This document shows, piece after piece, positions 29,405 to 38,191 of a stretch of DNA of 64,000 nt. How positions within the stretch are numbered: the stretch's first letter is position 1; each line of letters begins with the position of its first letter. The translations under genes and the position numbers were made by a program. The notes beneath the pieces were generated by a model. The model saw only the letters and a list, made by a program, of their open reading frames with translations. It was not told the DNA's origin and searched no databases. The stretch covers positions 186,001-250,000 of the forward strand of contig NZ_NFLT01000001.1 in assembly GCF_002161055.1 (NCBI RefSeq), written 5' to 3'. The stretch is from Tyzzerella sp. An114. GTDB lineage: Bacteria; Bacillota; Clostridia; Lachnospirales; Anaerotignaceae.

Positions 29405-29441
29405 GTAAATTTTAAGGGTACTGAAAAAATTCAGTACCCTT
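29405..29441 (-). terminator. Terminator after rplS
   Basis: AAGGGTACTGAA (29414-29425) pairs with TTCAGTACCCTT (29430-29441); TTAAAATTT follows on the minus strand. Some read-through to lepB-rbgA is possible. Confidence 0.82.
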
Positions 29442-29452
29442 TCAAATTTTAA

Positions 29453-29797
29453 TTATTTTAAAACTTCTTTAACTTTAGCTGCTTTACCAACTCTATCTCT
29501 TAAGTAGTAAAGTTTAGCACGTCTTACAACACCACGTCTTACAACTTCGATTTTCTCGATTCTTGGTGAATGTAAAGGCCATGTTCTTTCAACACCTACA
29601 CCAGAAGCAATTCTTCTTACTGTAAATGTTTCTTTTAAACCGCCATTCTGTTTTTTGATAACAACACCTTCAAAAGTCTGAATTCTTTCTCTTGTTCCTT
29701 CAACAACTTTTGCGTGTACACGGATTGTGTCACCAACATTAAAAGGAGTTATTTCTGATTTTAACTGTTCATTTTCTAATTCTCTAATTATATCCAT
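29453..29797 (-). CDS. rplS: 50S ribosomal protein L19
   Basis: 114 residues, normal length. Conserved stretches: [41 protein letters not shown] and [10 protein letters not shown]19 sits at the interface of the ribosomal subunits. The SD AAGGAGG lies in the loop of a 6-bp hairpin whose 3' arm reaches the start codon, and a strong promoter lies about 80 nt upstream. Confidence 0.99.
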   Translation of the reverse strand: MDIIRELENEQLKSEITPFNVGDTIRVHAKVVEGTRERIQTFEGVVIKKQNGGLKETFTVRRIASGVGVERTWPLHSPRIEKIEVVRRGVVRRAKLYYLRDRVGKAAKVKEVLK

Positions 29798-29820
29798 TTG
29801 AGTTTCCTCCTTCCCTCAAA
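29797..29820 (-). promoter_or_regulatory. Hairpin enclosing the rplS ribosome binding site
   Basis: On the mRNA TTTGAG, a 12-nt loop holding GGAAGGAGG, then CTCAAA whose last base is the A of the ATG. This small stem could modulate initiation. The pairing is seen directly; regulation is inferred. Confidence 0.4.
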
Positions 29821-29878
29821 GACATTCTTAACACAAACCTTTATTGCGTCAGAGGACTGTCCGTACTCACAGGTCAAT

Positions 29879-29907
29879 ATTATATCATCACAAATATATT
29901 TTTGCAA
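29879..29907 (-). promoter_or_regulatory. Strong promoter of rplS
   Basis: TTGCAA (29907-29902), 17-nt spacer, TATAAT (29884-29879) with an extended TGA just before the -10. Transcription would start near 29872, giving a leader of about 75 nt. Confidence 0.75.
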
Positions 29908-29938
29908 CATATTTTTTTACATTTTTCAAAAAAATTTT

Positions 29939-30451
29939 TTAATAATGAAGTATTGAATTTACTTTATATTTTGATAAAAGTTCTCTACCCTTAAGTCCAT
30001 CAAGTTCTATAAGAAATGTGAATGAAGTTACAACTCCTCCCATCTCCTCAACAAGTTCTGCAATAGCTTTTGCTGTGCCACCTGTTGCAAGAAGGTCGTC
30101 AACAATAGCAACCTTTGTTCCTGGTTTTATAGCGTCCTCATGAATTTCAATAGTTGCTGTACCATATTCCAAAGAATACTCTTTACTTCTTACTTTAGCA
30201 GGAAGTTTTCCTTTTTTTCTTACAGGAACAAAACCTTTTTTAAGGCTGTATGCAGCAGGCATACCAAATATAAAACCTCTTGACTCTGGTCCTGCTATAA
30301 CATCAAAATCTTCATCTTTAATACATTTTATAACCTCATCAACAGAGTATGTCATAGCCTCAGGGTCTTTTAAAAGTGTTGTTATGTCTCTAAATATTAT
30401 GCCTTTCTCTGGAAAATCCTCAATATTTCTTATTTTTGATTTTAAATCCAT
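29939..30451 (-). CDS. apt: Adenine phosphoribosyltransferase
   Basis: 170 residues, AGGAGG upstream. It salvages adenine with PRPP to AMP. PRPP loop: VAIVDDLLATGGTAKA; flexible-loop region FVPVRKKGKLP; AGPESRGFIFG in the N-terminal half. It lies 18 nt after recJ, the conserved recJ-apt pair of Gram-positives. Confidence 0.97.
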   Translation of the reverse strand: MDLKSKIRNIEDFPEKGIIFRDITTLLKDPEAMTYSVDEVIKCIKDEDFDVIAGPESRGFIFGMPAAYSLKKGFVPVRKKGKLPAKVRSKEYSLEYGTATIEIHEDAIKPGTKVAIVDDLLATGGTAKAIAELVEEMGGVVTSFTFLIELDGLKGRELLSKYKVNSILHY

Positions 30452-30469
30452 TTTTAAATCCTCCTATAA

Positions 30470-32239
30470 TTATTGGCTGTATCTTAAATCTTTAATATTT
30501 AACTGCACTGTCTCTCTGCCATTATACGAATTTATGCCTATTGAATATATTATATCCAAATACACATCAGCACGGTTTCCGGATAGTATTCTATCACAGA
30601 ATTTCTCTCCGTACAAATCTTTTGTTTGTTTTATAAAATCATCATATCCATCAAAGGATATTCCATATATTTTCTCACCTACATAATTTGTTTTAAACAT
30701 AAATTTAATAACATTTTTATTTTTACCCATAATATAAATTTTTTCCAAAAGTACATTTTTAGCACCAAACAAAGGAGCAGGATTTTCTTTTCCAAAGGGA
30801 GCTAATATAGTAAGCTCATTAGCTAAATTCATATTTACATTATCAATAGGAAGTTGTTTTTCAATTTTTATTACAGGTGTAAGGTCTTTTTCTGTCAATG
30901 TAGAATTTTTATTGAGCATTTCTCTCAATATATCAATATTTTCTTTTTTAAGAGAAAGACCGGCAGCCATAGGGTGACCGCCAAACTTAGTAAATAGCTT
31001 TTTACATTTTAAAAGTTCCTCAAATATATTATAACTTTCAATACTTCTTCCTGAACCCTTAGCAATATTTTCATCTTCTGTATTAGTTATAACAATAACA
31101 GGCTTATAAAATCTTTCTTTTATCCTTCCCGCCACAATTCCTGCAACACTTTCATGTATATCTTCATTATATACAACAAGAATATCATCATTTTTAAGAC
31201 TACTGTTTTCTATGTATTCCACAGCTTCAGTAGCTGCATTTACTGTAAGCTCTTTTCTCTCTCCATTAAGTTTATGAAGTTTTTCAGCCAATTCATAAGC
31301 TTTTTCTTCATCTTCCTCTATAAAAAGCTCAACGGAAAGTTTAGCATTTTCAAGCCTTCCTGTAGCATTTATACAAGGTCCTATTATAAATCCTATATGA
31401 TACTCATTTATGTTTCTGTCTTCCAGTTCACATACTTTTATAAGAGATTTTAAACCTATATTATTTGTATTATTTATATTATTCAAAGCATTTTTTGCTA
31501 TTGTTCTATTCTCAGAGAGAAGGTCTACTATGTCGCATATTGTAGCTATACCGGCAAAAGTAACGTATTCATTAGCTTTTTTAGTTTCTATACCCATATT
31601 TTCAAATATATACATTGCAAATCTATATGCAATACCTGCCGCACACATTTTTTTAAAATCATACTGACAGTCTTTCTGTTTAGGGTCTATCACCGCATCA
31701 GCACAGGGAATAATATCTTTTCTTTCATCATCAAAGGCCGGTTCATGGTGGTCAAGGACAATAACAGTCATACCTATGTTTTTTGCTGTTTCTATCTCCT
31801 CAAGGGCAGCTATTCCATTGTCACAAGTAAAAAGAGTATCAACTCCCATACTATGGAGTTCTTTTACAGCATCACAATTTAATCCATAACCTTCTTTCTG
31901 TCTATCTGGAACGTAATACATAACATTTCCGCCACATTCCTTTATGGCAGAATAAAGTACAACTGTACTCATAACGCCGTCAACGTCATAATCACCATAA
32001 ACAGCAATTTTTTTATTCTCTCTTATTTTATTTATTATTATATTAAAAGCCTTATCAACATCTTTCATAATAGATATATCAGAAAGGCTATCTAAATCAC
32101 ACTTTAGAAAATCCATAGCACTACTATAACTGCCTATACCTCTATTTGCCATTACACAGGCAGTAACACTGCTTATTCCTAAAGCCTCTCCCATTTTTTC
32201 AATATCAACTTTATTTCTTTTAAGAACCCATCTTTTCAA
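30470..32239 (-). CDS. recJ: Single-stranded-DNA-specific exonuclease RecJ
   Basis: 589 residues; TTG start with GTAGGTGGTGAT upstream. It is a 5'-3' ssDNA exonuclease for recombination and mismatch repair. DHH motifs: VYGDYDVDGVMSTV (motif I), TCDNGI, VLDHHEP (motif III) and the DHHA1 motif GGHPMAAGLSL. The C-terminal OB-like domain completes the normal length. First gene of a recJ-apt unit, divergent from the GHL10 gene. Confidence 0.96.
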   Translation of the reverse strand: MKRWVLKRNKVDIEKMGEALGISSVTACVMANRGIGSYSSAMDFLKCDLDSLSDISIMKDVDKAFNIIINKIRENKKIAVYGDYDVDGVMSTVVLYSAIKECGGNVMYYVPDRQKEGYGLNCDAVKELHSMGVDTLFTCDNGIAALEEIETAKNIGMTVIVLDHHEPAFDDERKDIIPCADAVIDPKQKDCQYDFKKMCAAGIAYRFAMYIFENMGIETKKANEYVTFAGIATICDIVDLLSENRTIAKNALNNINNTNNIGLKSLIKVCELEDRNINEYHIGFIIGPCINATGRLENAKLSVELFIEEDEEKAYELAEKLHKLNGERKELTVNAATEAVEYIENSSLKNDDILVVYNEDIHESVAGIVAGRIKERFYKPVIVITNTEDENIAKGSGRSIESYNIFEELLKCKKLFTKFGGHPMAAGLSLKKENIDILREMLNKNSTLTEKDLTPVIKIEKQLPIDNVNMNLANELTILAPFGKENPAPLFGAKNVLLEKIYIMGKNKNVIKFMFKTNYVGEKIYGISFDGYDDFIKQTKDLYGEKFCDRILSGNRADVYLDIIYSIGINSYNGRETVQLNIKDLRYSQ

Positions 32240-32389
32240 AATATCACCACCTACAAAAGTTATTATATATTAATAATCTTTTTATTCAAAGGCATTTTTA
32301 TGTACATACCAAAATTTGTATGATAAAATATTGAAACAAAAAGAAATACTTTAACGTCAATATAATAAAAAAGGAGGAATAATAATAAA

Positions 32390-34111
32390 ATGAAAAAAGT
32401 ATTATCTTTTCTGCTTACACTTATAATGATGATATCATCAATTACAATAAATGTTTTTGCAGAACCAAATTCAAAGGAAATGAGAGCTGTATGGCTTACA
32501 ACAGTATATAACTCTGATTTCCCTTCAAGAGACAATCTTGCAAACGCTGAAGGTCAAAAGCAAGAATTTATACAGAAACTTGACACTCTCCAAAAAGCAG
32601 GAATAAATACTGTAATTGTTCAAGTTAGACCAAAGGCTGATGCTCTTTACAAATCAAACATAAACCCATGGTCAGATGTTTTGACAGGTGTACAGGGTAA
32701 AGACCCAGGATATGACCCATTAGCATTTATGATTGAAGAAACTCACAAAAGAGGAATGGAACTTCACGCATGGCTTAATCCTTACAGAGTTACTACATGG
32801 GGCACAGATACATCTGTATTAAGTGCAAATCACCCAGCAAGACTTCACCCTGAATGGCTTATAACACACAATTCTGCTCTTTATTATAATCCTGATTTAC
32901 CTGAAGTTAGAGAGCATATAAAAGACACTGTTGCAGAGATAGTTACTAATTATGATGTCGACGGAATACATTTTGATGATTATTTCTATCCTTCAAACTA
33001 TCCTCTCCCAGAAGGTGAAACTCGTGACGGAGCAGTTGCCAATGCCAGACGTAAAAATGTTGATGATATGGTTGAAATGGTTTATAAAACAATAAAATCA
33101 ATTAAACCTTCTGTAACATTCGGTATAAGTCCAATGGGTATATGGAAAAACAACACATCAGACCCAACAGGTTCAGCCACAAAGGGACAAGAAGCATATT
33201 ATGCTGTATTTTCAGATGTTCGCTCATGGATAAAATCAGGAACAGTTGACTATATAACTCCTCAGATATACTGGGAGACTGGAAACTCTGCTGCTGATTA
33301 TGAAACTCTTGTAAAATGGTGGTCAAATGAAGTTAGTGGAACATCAGTAAAACTTTATATCGGACAGGCTATATATAAAGATGTTGTTGCTGCACAGATT
33401 GACACACAACTTAAAATAAATGAAAAATATCCACAGGTCAGAGGAAGTTTCTTTTTCTCTGCAAAAGATATATTTGAAAACAGACAGGGTTGTACTGATA
33501 AAATAACTACTTACTACGCTTCAACAACTACACCAGGACTCCCTCCTGTGACAGATAACAGCGACAAAAACACTGAAACAGACAACAACACAAATAACAA
33601 TAATAATGAAACAGTAAAACCACCTGTAACAGATATTCCTGTTATAGAGGACAAACCAGAAGACAACAATACAACAGAAAAACCTAATATTACAATAAGA
33701 ACTGTAACATCAACACCTACAACAGACACTGTTATGGTAAATGGAAAGGCTGTTATATTTGAGTCCTACAACATAGACGGATACAATTATTTCAAACTTA
33801 GAGATATAGCTTCTATATTAAATGGCACATCAAGTCAATTTGCTGTTGATTGGGATAGTGAAAAATCAGCAATAAACATTACACCAAGTTCACCTTATAA
33901 AGTTGTTGGAAATGAGCTTGCTTTGGGAAATGGAGAGTCAAAAACTGCCACTACATCAACAGACAATCTCTATATAAACGGAAAATATGTTTATCTTGAC
34001 ACTTATAAAATAGATGGAAACAATTTCTATAAACTTAGAGATTTAGGCTCAAATCTTAATTTTAACGTTGAGTGGGACGAAAGTGGTATAATAAATATAA
34101 ATTCAAAATAA
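32390..34111 (+). CDS. Secreted GHL10 family hydrolase with stalk-domain repeats
   Basis: 573 residues, AAAGGAGG upstream. A signal peptide (hydrophobic 4-20, cleavage likely after A24 in NVFA) precedes a GHL10 (DUF187-like) TIM barrel at about 28-370: EMRAVWLTT, TVIVQVRPKADALY, LHAWLNPYR, VDGIHFDDYFYP and TFGISPMG. A Thr/Asn-rich linker (about 380-440) leads to two copper amine oxidase-like stalk motifs (FKLRDIASILNG; YKLRDLGSNLNFNVEWDESG). These enzymes are thought to act on cell-wall or other glycans outside the cell; the substrate is unknown. Monocistronic. Confidence 0.9.
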   Translation: MKKVLSFLLTLIMMISSITINVFAEPNSKEMRAVWLTTVYNSDFPSRDNLANAEGQKQEFIQKLDTLQKAGINTVIVQVRPKADALYKSNINPWSDVLTGVQGKDPGYDPLAFMIEETHKRGMELHAWLNPYRVTTWGTDTSVLSANHPARLHPEWLITHNSALYYNPDLPEVREHIKDTVAEIVTNYDVDGIHFDDYFYPSNYPLPEGETRDGAVANARRKNVDDMVEMVYKTIKSIKPSVTFGISPMGIWKNNTSDPTGSATKGQEAYYAVFSDVRSWIKSGTVDYITPQIYWETGNSAADYETLVKWWSNEVSGTSVKLYIGQAIYKDVVAAQIDTQLKINEKYPQVRGSFFFSAKDIFENRQGCTDKITTYYASTTTPGLPPVTDNSDKNTETDNNTNNNNNETVKPPVTDIPVIEDKPEDNNTTEKPNITIRTVTSTPTTDTVMVNGKAVIFESYNIDGYNYFKLRDIASILNGTSSQFAVDWDSEKSAINITPSSPYKVVGNELALGNGESKTATTSTDNLYINGKYVYLDTYKIDGNNFYKLRDLGSNLNFNVEWDESGIININSK

Positions 34112-34112
34112 C

Positions 34113-34147
34113 AAAAAATGCTCGGAAAATTCCGAGCATTTTTTATA
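34113..34147. terminator. Bidirectional terminator between GHL10 gene and polyamine operon
   Basis: AATGCTCGG and CCGAGCATT form the stem (about 34117-34140) with A-rich left and T-rich right flanks. Confidence 0.9.
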
Positions 34148-35269
34148 TTAAAGTCTACATTTAAAATCATTATAATCAAAAGATTTTATAAGCTGTATTT
34201 CACCATTAATATTTTTAAAAGCAATCTGAGGAAGGGGCATACCATTAAATGTATTTGTCTTTACCATTGTGTATAAAGCCATATCCTCAAAAATAATAGT
34301 GTCACCCTCTTTTAAAGGATTGTCAAAGGAATAATCTCCCATAATATCTCCTGCAAGACAAGTTCCACCAGCAAATCTATATGTATATTTCTTTTCATTA
34401 GATTTTCCGCTATCTTTAACAGGTGGTCTGTAAGGCATTTCTATTACATCAGGCATATGACAAGCTGCTGATGTGTCAAGTATAGCAATATCAATTCCAT
34501 TGTTTACAATTTCAAGAACCTCTGAAACAAGATATCCTGAATTTAAAACAACAGCCTCCCCTGGTTCAAGATAAACTTCTACATTATATTTTTCTCTCAA
34601 ATATTTTACAATATTAATTAAAAGGTCTCTGTCGTAGTCATCTCTTGTAATATGATGACCACCTCCAAGGTTAAGCCATTTAAGACCTTTTATATACTTT
34701 CCAAATTTTTCTTCAAAAGCATCAACAGTTGTTTTTAAATCATCTGAATTTTGCTCACAGAGTGTATGAAAATGAAGTCCATCTATAATATTAAGTACAT
34801 TTTCATCAAAGTTTGATATTGTTGTTCCAAGTCTTGAGCCAAAGGAACAGGGGTCATATATTTCATGGCCTTCCTGTGTGGAACACTCTGGATTTACTCT
34901 AAGTCCTATTGATTTTCCACAATCTTTAGCTTTTTTACCATACTTTTCAATCTGCTTACAGGAATTAAAAACAATATGGTCAGCATATTTTAATATTTCA
35001 TCAAATTCATCAGCTCTGTATGCTGGTGAAAAAACGTGGGTTTCTCCACCAAACTCCTCAGCTCCCAGTCTAGCCTCATAAATACCACTGGCTGTTGAAC
35101 CGTAAAGATATTTACTTATAATAGGATATACAGAGTACATTGAAAATGCCTTCTGGGCAAGAAGTATTTTTGCTCCTGATTTTTCTGAAACATATTTTAA
35201 TATTTCAAGATTTTCAATAAGTTTTTTCTCATCTACCAAAAAATATGGTGTTCTAATTTTATTATTCAT
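34148..35269 (-). CDS. nspC: Carboxynorspermidine/carboxyspermidine decarboxylase
   Basis: 373 residues. It is a fold-III PLP decarboxylase of the CANSDC group, which decarboxylates carboxynorspermidine or carboxyspermidine (and, in cyanobacteria, a related enzyme handles carboxyaminopropylagmatine). The PLP lysine is Lys40 in LLAQKAFSMYS; HFHTLCEQNSDDL and LNLGGGHH are typical, and CSTQEGHEIYDPC and the C-terminal GTCLAGDIMGDY fit the family. Its start codon overlaps the CASDH stop region (shared base 35269), so translation is coupled. Last gene of the polyamine operon. Confidence 0.94.
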   Translation of the reverse strand: MNNKIRTPYFLVDEKKLIENLEILKYVSEKSGAKILLAQKAFSMYSVYPIISKYLYGSTASGIYEARLGAEEFGGETHVFSPAYRADEFDEILKYADHIVFNSCKQIEKYGKKAKDCGKSIGLRVNPECSTQEGHEIYDPCSFGSRLGTTISNFDENVLNIIDGLHFHTLCEQNSDDLKTTVDAFEEKFGKYIKGLKWLNLGGGHHITRDDYDRDLLINIVKYLREKYNVEVYLEPGEAVVLNSGYLVSEVLEIVNNGIDIAILDTSAACHMPDVIEMPYRPPVKDSGKSNEKKYTYRFAGGTCLAGDIMGDYSFDNPLKEGDTIIFEDMALYTMVKTNTFNGMPLPQIAFKNINGEIQLIKSFDYNDFKCRL

Positions 35270-36471
35270 CAGTCTACAAGCTCCGGATTAAATGATTCTT
35301 TCCAAGGAAGTCCCCATTTGTTTAATGCTTCCATGAATGGGTCTGGGTCAAGCTCCTCAAGGTTATATACTCCCGGTTTATTCCAAAGTCCATTTATTAC
35401 AAGCATTGTTCCAATCATAGCAGGCACACCTGTTGTGTATGATATAGCCTGTGAACCAAGTTCTTTGTAACATTCCTGATGGTCACATACATTGTAAAGA
35501 TAGTATGTTTTATCTTTTCCATCTTTTTTACCCTGGAATATACAACCTATATTTGTTTTACCTACTGTACGTGGTCCTAAAGAAGCAGGGTCTGGAAGTA
35601 CAGCTTTTAAGAACTGTAAAGGTATAATTTCTTTTCCTTCATACATAATAGGTTCTATTGATGTCATACCTACATTTTCAAGACATTTAAGGTGTGTAAG
35701 ATAGCTCTGTCCAAATGTCATAAAGAAACGTATTCTTTTTATACCCGGAATATTAAGAGCGAGTGACTCTATTTCTTCATGATGAAGAAGGTACATATCT
35801 TTTTCACCTACTTCATCAAAGTTATAAACTCTCTTTATTTCCATTGGCTCTGTTTCTACCCAATGACCATCTTCCCAATATGAACCTTTTGCAGATACTT
35901 CACGGATATTTATTTCAGGGTTAAAGTTTGTAGCAAATGGATAACCATGGTCACCACCGTTACAGTCAAGAATATCTATATAATTGATTTCATCAAAATG
36001 ATGTTTTAATGCATAGGCAGAAAATACACTTGTAACACCAGGGTCAAAGCCACTGCCTAAAATAGCTGTTATTCCAGCCTCTTTGAATTTTTCACGATAT
36101 GCCCACTGCCAGCTATATTCAAATTTTGCTGTGTCTTTAGGCTCATAGTTTGCTGTGTCAATATAATGTGTCTTTGTAGCAAGACAAGCGTCCATTATTG
36201 TAAGGTCCTGATATGGAAGTGCAAGATTTAAAACTGCATCTGGTTTATATTCATTAATTAAAGCTATAATTTCATCTGTATTATCAGCGTCAAGCTGTGC
36301 TGTTGTTATTTTTGTTTTTGTTGTATTTTCAATTTTAGCCTTTAAAGCATCACATTTTGATACTGTACGGCTTGCGATACAAATTTCTTCAAAAACTTCA
36401 CTGTTCTGACAGCATTTCTGAATTGCAACGGAAGCAACGCCTCCACAACCTATAATTAAAACTCTACCCAT
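35269..36471 (-). CDS. Carboxynorspermidine dehydrogenase-type (saccharopine dehydrogenase family)
   Basis: 400 residues. A Rossmann N-terminus (VLIIGCGGVASVAIQKC) and saccharopine dehydrogenase fold; pairing with nspC identifies it as CASDH, which reductively condenses aspartate semialdehyde with a diamine (1,3-diaminopropane, putrescine, or in the CAPA route agmatine) using NADPH. Other conserved blocks: GSGFDPGVTSVFSAYA and LDCNGGDHGYPFATNFNPEINIRE (split here only by reading order). A 25-nt gap separates it from speB. The substrate cannot be told from sequence alone. Confidence 0.92.
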   Translation of the reverse strand: MGRVLIIGCGGVASVAIQKCCQNSEVFEEICIASRTVSKCDALKAKIENTTKTKITTAQLDADNTDEIIALINEYKPDAVLNLALPYQDLTIMDACLATKTHYIDTANYEPKDTAKFEYSWQWAYREKFKEAGITAILGSGFDPGVTSVFSAYALKHHFDEINYIDILDCNGGDHGYPFATNFNPEINIREVSAKGSYWEDGHWVETEPMEIKRVYNFDEVGEKDMYLLHHEEIESLALNIPGIKRIRFFMTFGQSYLTHLKCLENVGMTSIEPIMYEGKEIIPLQFLKAVLPDPASLGPRTVGKTNIGCIFQGKKDGKDKTYYLYNVCDHQECYKELGSQAISYTTGVPAMIGTMLVINGLWNKPGVYNLEELDPDPFMEALNKWGLPWKESFNPELVD

Positions 36472-36496
36472 TTTTTAAAATCCTCCTAAATATAAA

Positions 36497-37345
36497 TTAA
36501 ATTGCTAAAAGCATTTCTCTTACTATTTTACAAGCTACTGCTGTTGAAGCTCCACTTTGGTCATAGTGTGGGCTTAACTCGTTTACATCACAGCCCACTA
36601 TATTACACTTAGAACAAACAAGAGTTACAGCCTTTCTAAGGGTATCAAAATCAACTCCGCCTGGTTCTGGTGTTCCTGTTCCCGGAAATACTGAAGGGTC
36701 TAAAACATCAAGGTCAACTGTAAAATATACAGGTTTTCCCTCTAATTTTTTAACAACATCTTCAAGAGTATCAAAATTGAATTTATTTGTTATAACGTGT
36801 TTTTCTCCCCAGCGGAATTCTTCTCTGTCTCCTGAACGTATGCCAAACTGATAAATTTTATTATCTCCGATAATATCCCAACATCTTCTAATAACACAGG
36901 CATGGGAAAGTTCTGCTCCAAGATAGTCATTTCTAAGGTCTGCATGGGCATCAAAATGAATTATATGGACATCTTCATATTTTTTTGATACAGCCCTAAA
37001 TGTTCCCAATGTCACAAGATGCTCTCCACCAATCATAAAAGGAATTTTTTTGTCATTTAATATAGTTTCTGCTCTCTCCTCTATATCAGCAAGGGCATTT
37101 TCTGTGATACCAAAAGATAACTCTAAATCTCCACTATCAAATATATTTTTATCAAGTAAATCTTTATCCTGATAAGGACTATAACTTTCAAGACCAAAAG
37201 ACTCATGTCTTATGGCACTACTTCCAAATCTTGTTCCCGGACGAAATGATGTTGTTGAATCGAAAGGTGCTCCAAAAAGCACTATATCAGCATCACTATA
37301 TTCACAGTCACAGGCAAGGAATGTTTCTATATTTCTATTCAACAT
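36497..37345 (-). CDS. speB: Agmatinase / ureohydrolase
   Basis: 282 residues. It is a Mn-dependent ureohydrolase with all metal ligands in place: GGEHLVTLG, HFDAHADLR and FTVDLDVLDPS; PGTGTPEPGG follows. SpeB turns agmatine into putrescine and urea; close relatives instead hydrolyse N1-aminopropylagmatine to spermidine. The ATG overlaps the end of speE by 11 nt. In this operon either agmatine or aminopropylagmatine would be a sensible substrate. Confidence 0.95.
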   Translation of the reverse strand: MLNRNIETFLACDCEYSDADIVLFGAPFDSTTSFRPGTRFGSSAIRHESFGLESYSPYQDKDLLDKNIFDSGDLELSFGITENALADIEERAETILNDKKIPFMIGGEHLVTLGTFRAVSKKYEDVHIIHFDAHADLRNDYLGAELSHACVIRRCWDIIGDNKIYQFGIRSGDREEFRWGEKHVITNKFNFDTLEDVVKKLEGKPVYFTVDLDVLDPSVFPGTGTPEPGGVDFDTLRKAVTLVCSKCNIVGCDVNELSPHYDQSGASTAVACKIVREMLLAI

Positions 37346-38186
37346 CTTTAAGCAACTCCTCTACATATGCAGGTATATAAAAGGCTCCCTTGTGAAGTGT
37401 TGTTGTGTAATATTTGCAAGGGAATTTATTTTTGTTCCATTTTTTCTCGTTTAAATCCTTTAATGGATGATATTTTTTTGAGGCAAAACCAAAAAGCCAA
37501 TGACCTGAAGGGTATGTTGGTATATGAGCTTGATAAACTCTACTTATAGGGAAAGACTCAACAATTCTTTTGTGAGCTCTCTGCATAGCCATTGCGTCCT
37601 CTGTATAGAAAGGGCTTTCATGCTGATTTACCATAATACCGTCATCTTTCAAAGCCTTATAACAGTTACCGTAAAATTCTTTAGTAAAAAGTCCTTCTCC
37701 CGGACCAAAAGGGTCTGTTGAGTCAACTATTATAAGGTCATACTCATTTTTACAAAAACGGATAAATCTAAGTCCATCCTCATAATATATATTCAGTCTT
37801 TTATCATCAAAGGCACAGGCTGTTTTGGGAAGATATTTTTTGCACACTTCAACAACTTCCTCATCAATTTCAACCATATCAATTCTCTCTATGTCTTTAT
37901 ATCTGGCAAGTTCACGTATAACACCACCATCACCTGCTCCAATAACAAGAACGTTTTTTACATTAGGGTGAACAGCCATAGGAACATGAGTTATCATTTC
38001 ATGATATATAAACTCGTCCTTTTCTGTTAACATCATATATCCATCAAGAGTTAAAAATCTTCCAAACTCAGGAGACTCAAAAACGTCTATTCTCTGAAAA
38101 TCACTCTGTGTACTGAAAAGCTGTTTATCAACTCTTATAGATATTTTTACATTTGGAGTGTGTGCCTCCGAAAACCAGAAATCCAT
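37335..38186 (-). CDS. speE: Spermidine synthase (aminopropyltransferase)
   Basis: 283 residues from ATG 38186, with GGAGAG upstream and only 5 nt after the speA stop. It transfers the aminopropyl group of decarboxylated SAM. MDFWFSEAHTPNVKISI is the typical start; the nucleotide-binding motif is VIGAGDGGVIREL, and the catalytic loop is VDSTDPFGPGEGLFTKEFY. The acceptor is usually putrescine, though agmatine-specific members exist. Overlaps speB by 11 nt. Confidence 0.96.
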   Translation of the reverse strand: MDFWFSEAHTPNVKISIRVDKQLFSTQSDFQRIDVFESPEFGRFLTLDGYMMLTEKDEFIYHEMITHVPMAVHPNVKNVLVIGAGDGGVIRELARYKDIERIDMVEIDEEVVEVCKKYLPKTACAFDDKRLNIYYEDGLRFIRFCKNEYDLIIVDSTDPFGPGEGLFTKEFYGNCYKALKDDGIMVNQHESPFYTEDAMAMQRAHKRIVESFPISRVYQAHIPTYPSGHWLFGFASKKYHPLKDLNEKKWNKNKFPCKYYTTTLHKGAFYIPAYVEELLKDVE

Positions 38187-38191
38187 ATTAA

